Below, piece by piece: positions 61,135 to 64,000 of a DNA stretch of 64,000 nt. The DNA is taken from contig NZ_VDFV01000004.1 in the NCBI RefSeq assembly GCF_006152145.1, positions 1 to 64,000 of the forward strand. Direction: 5' to 3'. The notes beneath the pieces are model-generated. The model saw only the letters and a list, made by a program, of their open reading frames with translations. It was not told where the DNA came from and made no database searches. The stretch comes from Rubellimicrobium roseum (GTDB taxonomy: Bacteria; Pseudomonadota; Alphaproteobacteria; Rhodobacterales; Rhodobacteraceae). Every line of letters starts with the position of its first letter. Position 1 is the stretch's first letter. The position numbers were made by a program, and so were the translations under genes.

Positions 61135-61872
61135 ATGACGCTGACAGGACGCCGCGTGCTGGTGACGGGCGGGGGCACGGGCCTCGGCCGCGACCTCGCG
61201 CGCGGCTTTACCGCCGAGGGCGCCGAGGTCGTGATCGCCGGGCGCACCTGCGCGACGCTGGAGGAGACCGCCTTCGCCACCGGCGCGCGCTGGGTGCAGG
61301 CGGACGTGACCGATCCGCAGGCCGTGGCGCGGATGTTTGACGAGGCCGGGCGCTGCGACATCGTCGTGGCCAACGCGGGCGCGGCCGAGAGCGGCCCCTT
61401 CGCCCGCGTCACGCACGACGACTGGCAGCGCATGATCGCAGTGAACCTCACCGGCGTCTTCCTGACCTTTCAGGAGGGGCTGCGGCGCATGGGCGACTGG
61501 GGCCGCCTGCTGGCCGTGGCCTCGACGGCAGGCCTCAAGGGCTACGCCTATGTCGCCCCCTACGCGGCCGCCAAGCATGGCGTCGTGGGGCTCGTCCGCT
61601 CCCTTGCGCTGGAGGTCGCGCGCAAGGGCATCACCGCCAACGCTCTCTGCCCCGGCTTCCTCGACACCGAGATGACCGACCGCTCCGTCCAGGCCGTCAT
61701 GCAGAGCACCGGCCGCTCCGAGCCCGAGGCCCGCGCCGCGCTGGCCGCGCTGAACCCTCAGAAACGACTGATCGCGCCCGCCGAGGTCACCGCCGCCGCG
61801 CTCTGGCTCTGCGGTCCGGGGTCCGAGGGAATCAACGGGCAGGCCATCGCCATCAACGGGGGCGAAGCATGA
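61135..61872 (+). CDS. SDR family oxidoreductase of the aromatic-CoA operon, 245 aa
   Basis: TGGGTGLG at 11-18, NAG at 80-82, and a complete tetrad of Asn104, Ser130, Tyr143 and Lys147 (YAAAK). An Arg in the AGRT segment after the second strand hints at NADP preference. It lies nine bases after the monooxygenase gene. In the 2-aminobenzoyl-CoA gene clusters a short-chain dehydrogenase acts on the reduced ring or on a hydroxyacyl-CoA; which applies here is unknown. The stop overlaps the MarR start (ATGA). Confidence 0.85.
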   Translation: MTLTGRRVLVTGGGTGLGRDLARGFTAEGAEVVIAGRTCATLEETAFATGARWVQADVTDPQAVARMFDEAGRCDIVVANAGAAESGPFARVTHDDWQRMIAVNLTGVFLTFQEGLRRMGDWGRLLAVASTAGLKGYAYVAPYAAAKHGVVGLVRSLALEVARKGITANALCPGFLDTEMTDRSVQAVMQSTGRSEPEARAALAALNPQKRLIAPAEVTAAALWLCGPGSEGINGQAIAINGGEA

Positions 61873-62375
61873 GCGCGCTCGCGAAGCGCCGCCTACGCGC
61901 CTGGGTGCGCCTTCTCGGCATCACCCGGCGGACGGAGGCCACCCTCCGCGACCTCCTGCGCGCGCATGACACGACGCTCCCCCGCTTCGACGTGATGGCC
62001 GCGCTGCACCGCCGCCGCGACGGCGTGACCATGTCCGAGCTTTCGCGGATGCTCCTCGTGTCGAACGGCAACGCCACGGCGGTCGTGGACCGGCTGGAAT
62101 CCGAGGGCCTCGTGCGCCGCAGCCCGTCCGAGACCGACCGCCGCACCGTCTTCGTCGCCCTCACGCCCGAGGGCCTGCACATCTTCGAGCGCCTCGCGGC
62201 CGAGCACGAGGCGCATGTCGACCACCTCTTCGGAGGGCTCTCCGAGGCCGACCTCGACACCCTGACCGACATCCTCAAGCGCATGGGACCCCGCGATGAC
62301 CCCGATGGCCGAATGGCGACCGCGCCACTTCTCGTGGGAACTCTCGGGCCGGGTCGCGGCGATCCGCCTCGATAA
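61869..62375 (+). CDS. MarR family transcriptional regulator with unusual 3' overlap
   Basis: 168 residues. Winged helix-turn-helix of the MarR type: [45 protein letters not shown], and wing [20 protein letters not shown]. The conserved part ends near LTDILKRMG. The last 27 or so residues are read from DNA that overlaps the next gene by 80 bases. A one-base frame change near 62290 would make it stop at the TGA of an ATGA at 62296-62299, the coupling seen at other junctions of these operons. It probably represses both divergent operons through the palindromes at 58751-58780. Confidence 0.88.
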   Translation: MSALAKRRLRAWVRLLGITRRTEATLRDLLRAHDTTLPRFDVMAALHRRRDGVTMSELSRMLLVSNGNATAVVDRLESEGLVRRSPSETDRRTVFVALTPEGLHIFERLAAEHEAHVDHLFGGLSEADLDTLTDILKRMGPRDDPDGRMATAPLLVGTLGPGRGDPPR

Positions 62376-63108
62376 CCCGTCGCGAAAGAACCCGCTGACC
62401 TTCGACAGCTACCGCGAGCTGCGCGACACGTTCCGCGCGCTGGCCGACAGCGCCGACGTGGACGTGGTGGTCTTCGGCTCGAACGGGGGCAACTTCTGCT
62501 CCGGCGGGGACGTGCACGACATCATCGGGCCGCTGATCGGGCGGCCCATGAAGGACCTCCTCGCCTTCACCCGCCTGACGGGCGACCTCGTGAAGGCGAT
62601 GCTGACCTGCGGCAAGCCGGTGATCGCCGCCGTGGACGGCGTGGCCGTGGGCGCGGGCGCGATCATCGCCATGGCCGCCGACCTGCGGCTCGCCACTCCT
62701 CAGGCGAAATGCGCCTTCCTGTTCACGCGCGTGGGCCTCGCCGGCTGCGACATGGGCGCCTGCGCCATGCTGCCCCGCATCATCGGCCAGGGCCGCGCGG
62801 CCGACCTCCTCTACACCGGGCGCACCATGTCCGCCGAGGAGGGCCACGCCTGGGGCTTCTGGAACGCCCTCCACCCCGCCGAGCGGCTGGAGGAGGAGGC
62901 GCAGGCCCTCGCCCGCCGCCTCGCGTCGGGGCCGACCTTCGCCCATTCCATGACCAAGACCCAGCTCAGCCAGGAGTGGTCCATGGGCCTGATGGAGGCC
63001 ATCGAATCCGAGGCGCAGGCCCAGGCCATCTGCATGCAGACCCGCGACTTCGAGCGCGCCTACCGCGCCTTCGTCGCCAAGGACCGCCCCGTGTTCGAGG
63101 GGAACTGA
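62296..63108 (+). CDS. Crotonase-fold protein lacking the hydratase glutamates
   Basis: 270 residues (ATG at 62296; an alternative ATG at 62305 shortens it by three). The crotonase fold is evident from [12 protein letters not shown] and [23 protein letters not shown]. Where hydratases carry a Glu in GGGLELAL, this protein reads GAGAIIAM, and the second catalytic Glu region reads [14 protein letters not shown]. Simple hydration is therefore unlikely. A hydrolase, isomerase or ring-opening activity on the dearomatised CoA thioester is possible. It overlaps the MarR gene by 80 bases and is coupled to the acyl-CoA dehydrogenase by TGATG. Confidence 0.85.
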   Translation: MTPMAEWRPRHFSWELSGRVAAIRLDNPSRKNPLTFDSYRELRDTFRALADSADVDVVVFGSNGGNFCSGGDVHDIIGPLIGRPMKDLLAFTRLTGDLVKAMLTCGKPVIAAVDGVAVGAGAIIAMAADLRLATPQAKCAFLFTRVGLAGCDMGACAMLPRIIGQGRAADLLYTGRTMSAEEGHAWGFWNALHPAERLEEEAQALARRLASGPTFAHSMTKTQLSQEWSMGLMEAIESEAQAQAICMQTRDFERAYRAFVAKDRPVFEGN

Positions 63109-64000
63109 TGCCGGACCGCACCTTCCTCTCCTGGCCCTTCTTCGAGCCCCGCCATCGCGAGCTGGCCGGGGCACTGGACCAGTGGTGCGCCGCGCATCTC
63201 CCCGTCGATCACCACGACACCGACGCGGCCTGCCGCACGCTGGTCCGCGACCTGGGGGCTGCGGGCTGGCTGCAACCGACCGGGGCCGCCGAGGGCGAGA
63301 CGCTCGACGTCCGCACCCTTTGCCTGATCCGAGAGACGCTGGCCCGCCACGACCCCCTCGCCGACTTCGCCTTCGCCATGCAGGGCCTCGGCATGGGCGC
63401 GGTCTCGCTCTTCGGCACGCCCGCCCAGCGCGGCTGGCTCGCCAAGACCCGCGCCGGAGAAGCCATCGCCGCCTTCGCGCTGACCGAGCCCGCCTCGGGC
63501 TCCGACGTCGCCGGCACGGCCACCACGGCGCGGCGCGTCCGGGGCGGCTATCTGCTGAACGGCGAAAAGACCTGGATCTCGAACGGGGGTATCGCGGACC
63601 TTTACGTCCTCTTCGCCCGCACCGGCGAGGCGCCGGGCGCGAAGGGCCTTTCCGCCTTCCTCCTTCCGGCCTCCACCCCCGGCCTTTCGGTCGTGGAACG
63701 GCTTGAAACCATCGCCCCCCACCCCCTCGCCCGGCTGAGGCTGGACGACCTGCACCTTCCCGACGACGCCCTGATCGGGGCCCCCGGCGAGGGCTTCAGG
63801 ATCGCCATGTCCGTCCTCGACGTCTTCCGCTCCACCGTGGGCGCCGCCGCCCTCGGCATGGCCCGGTGCGCGCTGGATGAATCCGTGGCCCGCGTGAAGG
63901 CCCGCACGATCCAGGGCGCCCCCCTCGGGGACCTCCAGATGGTCCAGGGCCACATCGCCGACATGGCGCTCGACATCGACGCGGCGGCCCTCCTCGTCTA
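63108..64000 (+). CDS. Acyl-CoA dehydrogenase family protein, cut by the window end
   Basis: The first 297 residues are in the window with no stop. Family features: an amino-terminal helical domain, FALTEPASGSDVAGTATTARR for flavin binding, and GYLLNGEKTWISNGGIADLYV. Then come RLDDLHLPDDALIGAPGEGF and the start of the carboxy helical domain (RSTVGAAALGMARCALDESV). It would desaturate an acyl-CoA or cyclic CoA thioester in the same pathway. It starts one base inside the previous stop. A CoA ligase activating the aromatic acid is expected further right. Confidence 0.9.
   Translation, partial: MPDRTFLSWPFFEPRHRELAGALDQWCAAHLPVDHHDTDAACRTLVRDLGAAGWLQPTGAAEGETLDVRTLCLIRETLARHDPLADFAFAMQGLGMGAVSLFGTPAQRGWLAKTRAGEAIAAFALTEPASGSDVAGTATTARRVRGGYLLNGEKTWISNGGIADLYVLFARTGEAPGAKGLSAFLLPASTPGLSVVERLETIAPHPLARLRLDDLHLPDDALIGAPGEGFRIAMSVLDVFRSTVGAAALGMARCALDESVARVKARTIQGAPLGDLQMVQGHIADMALDIDAAALLV

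Noticed and set aside
58813-61578. Open frame of about 920 codons antisense to the monooxygenase/reductase
   Set aside because: Gly/Val/Asp-rich antisense artefact with no domain; the sense gene has a full set of motifs.

Overview
The window is GC-rich, densely packed and mostly minus-strand DNA. It looks like the chromosome or a large replicon of an alphaproteobacterium of the Rhodobacteraceae/Paracoccaceae type. The grounds are a VPLPA-CTERM surface protein, a nor operon ending in nnrU, a sorbitol/mannitol (smo/mtlK) locus ordered as in Rhodobacter sphaeroides, a rhizobial-type glp glycerol ABC operon, and constant ATGA/TGATG start-stop coupling. No rRNA, tRNA, CRISPR array or intact mobile element was seen. 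The only mobile trace is a decayed IS5-like transposase fragment at the left edge.

Layout. (1) 0.1-3.9 kb: transposase remnant, a VPLPA-CTERM protein, an Lrp-type regulator with an SDR, and divergent hppD (tyrosine catabolism). (2) 3.9-12.3 kb, minus: nine tightly coupled genes giving a CUT1 sugar ABC transporter, four different short-chain dehydrogenases and a TIM-barrel sugar epimerase; the pathway is unassigned. (3) 12.4-23.6 kb: a denitrification island (norCBQD, two tiny membrane proteins, nnrU, nnrR, pseudoazurin, nnrS, nirV, nirK) with TTG-N8-CAA Crp/Fnr-type boxes at three promoters. It covers nitrite to nitrous oxide. (4) 23.9-31.9 kb: a second CUT1 system with a Gfo/Idh oxidoreductase, a KDG-kinase-like PfkB protein, a MurQ-like SIS protein and a divergent BadF-type amino-sugar kinase. 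(5) 31.9-37.8 kb: catalase, a membrane-anchored EEP phosphodiesterase, a second MurQ, and a cardiolipin synthase-EEP pair. (6) 37.8-46.1 kb, minus: the polyol operon (HAD, SorC regulator, smoEFGKS, mtlK). (7) 46.2-55.0 kb: glpDSTPQUV with divergent glpR. (8) 55.0-64.0 kb: a phosphoglycolate phosphatase-like HAD protein, then two divergent aromatic-CoA operons. Thiolase, 3-hydroxyacyl-CoA dehydrogenase and enoyl-CoA hydratase lie to the left; a two-domain FAD monooxygenase/Old Yellow Enzyme, SDR, MarR, crotonase and acyl-CoA dehydrogenase (cut by the window end) lie to the right.

Together the genes describe a versatile heterotroph that imports several sugars and polyols and glycerol through ABC systems, degrades aromatic acids as CoA thioesters, and can respire nitrite and nitric oxide when oxygen is low. 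The least explained parts are the four-SDR operon, the MurQ-like/Gfo-Idh/KDG-kinase operon, the small membrane genes in the nor operon, and a two-copy bipartite intergenic motif at 10952-10989 and 48008-48045.
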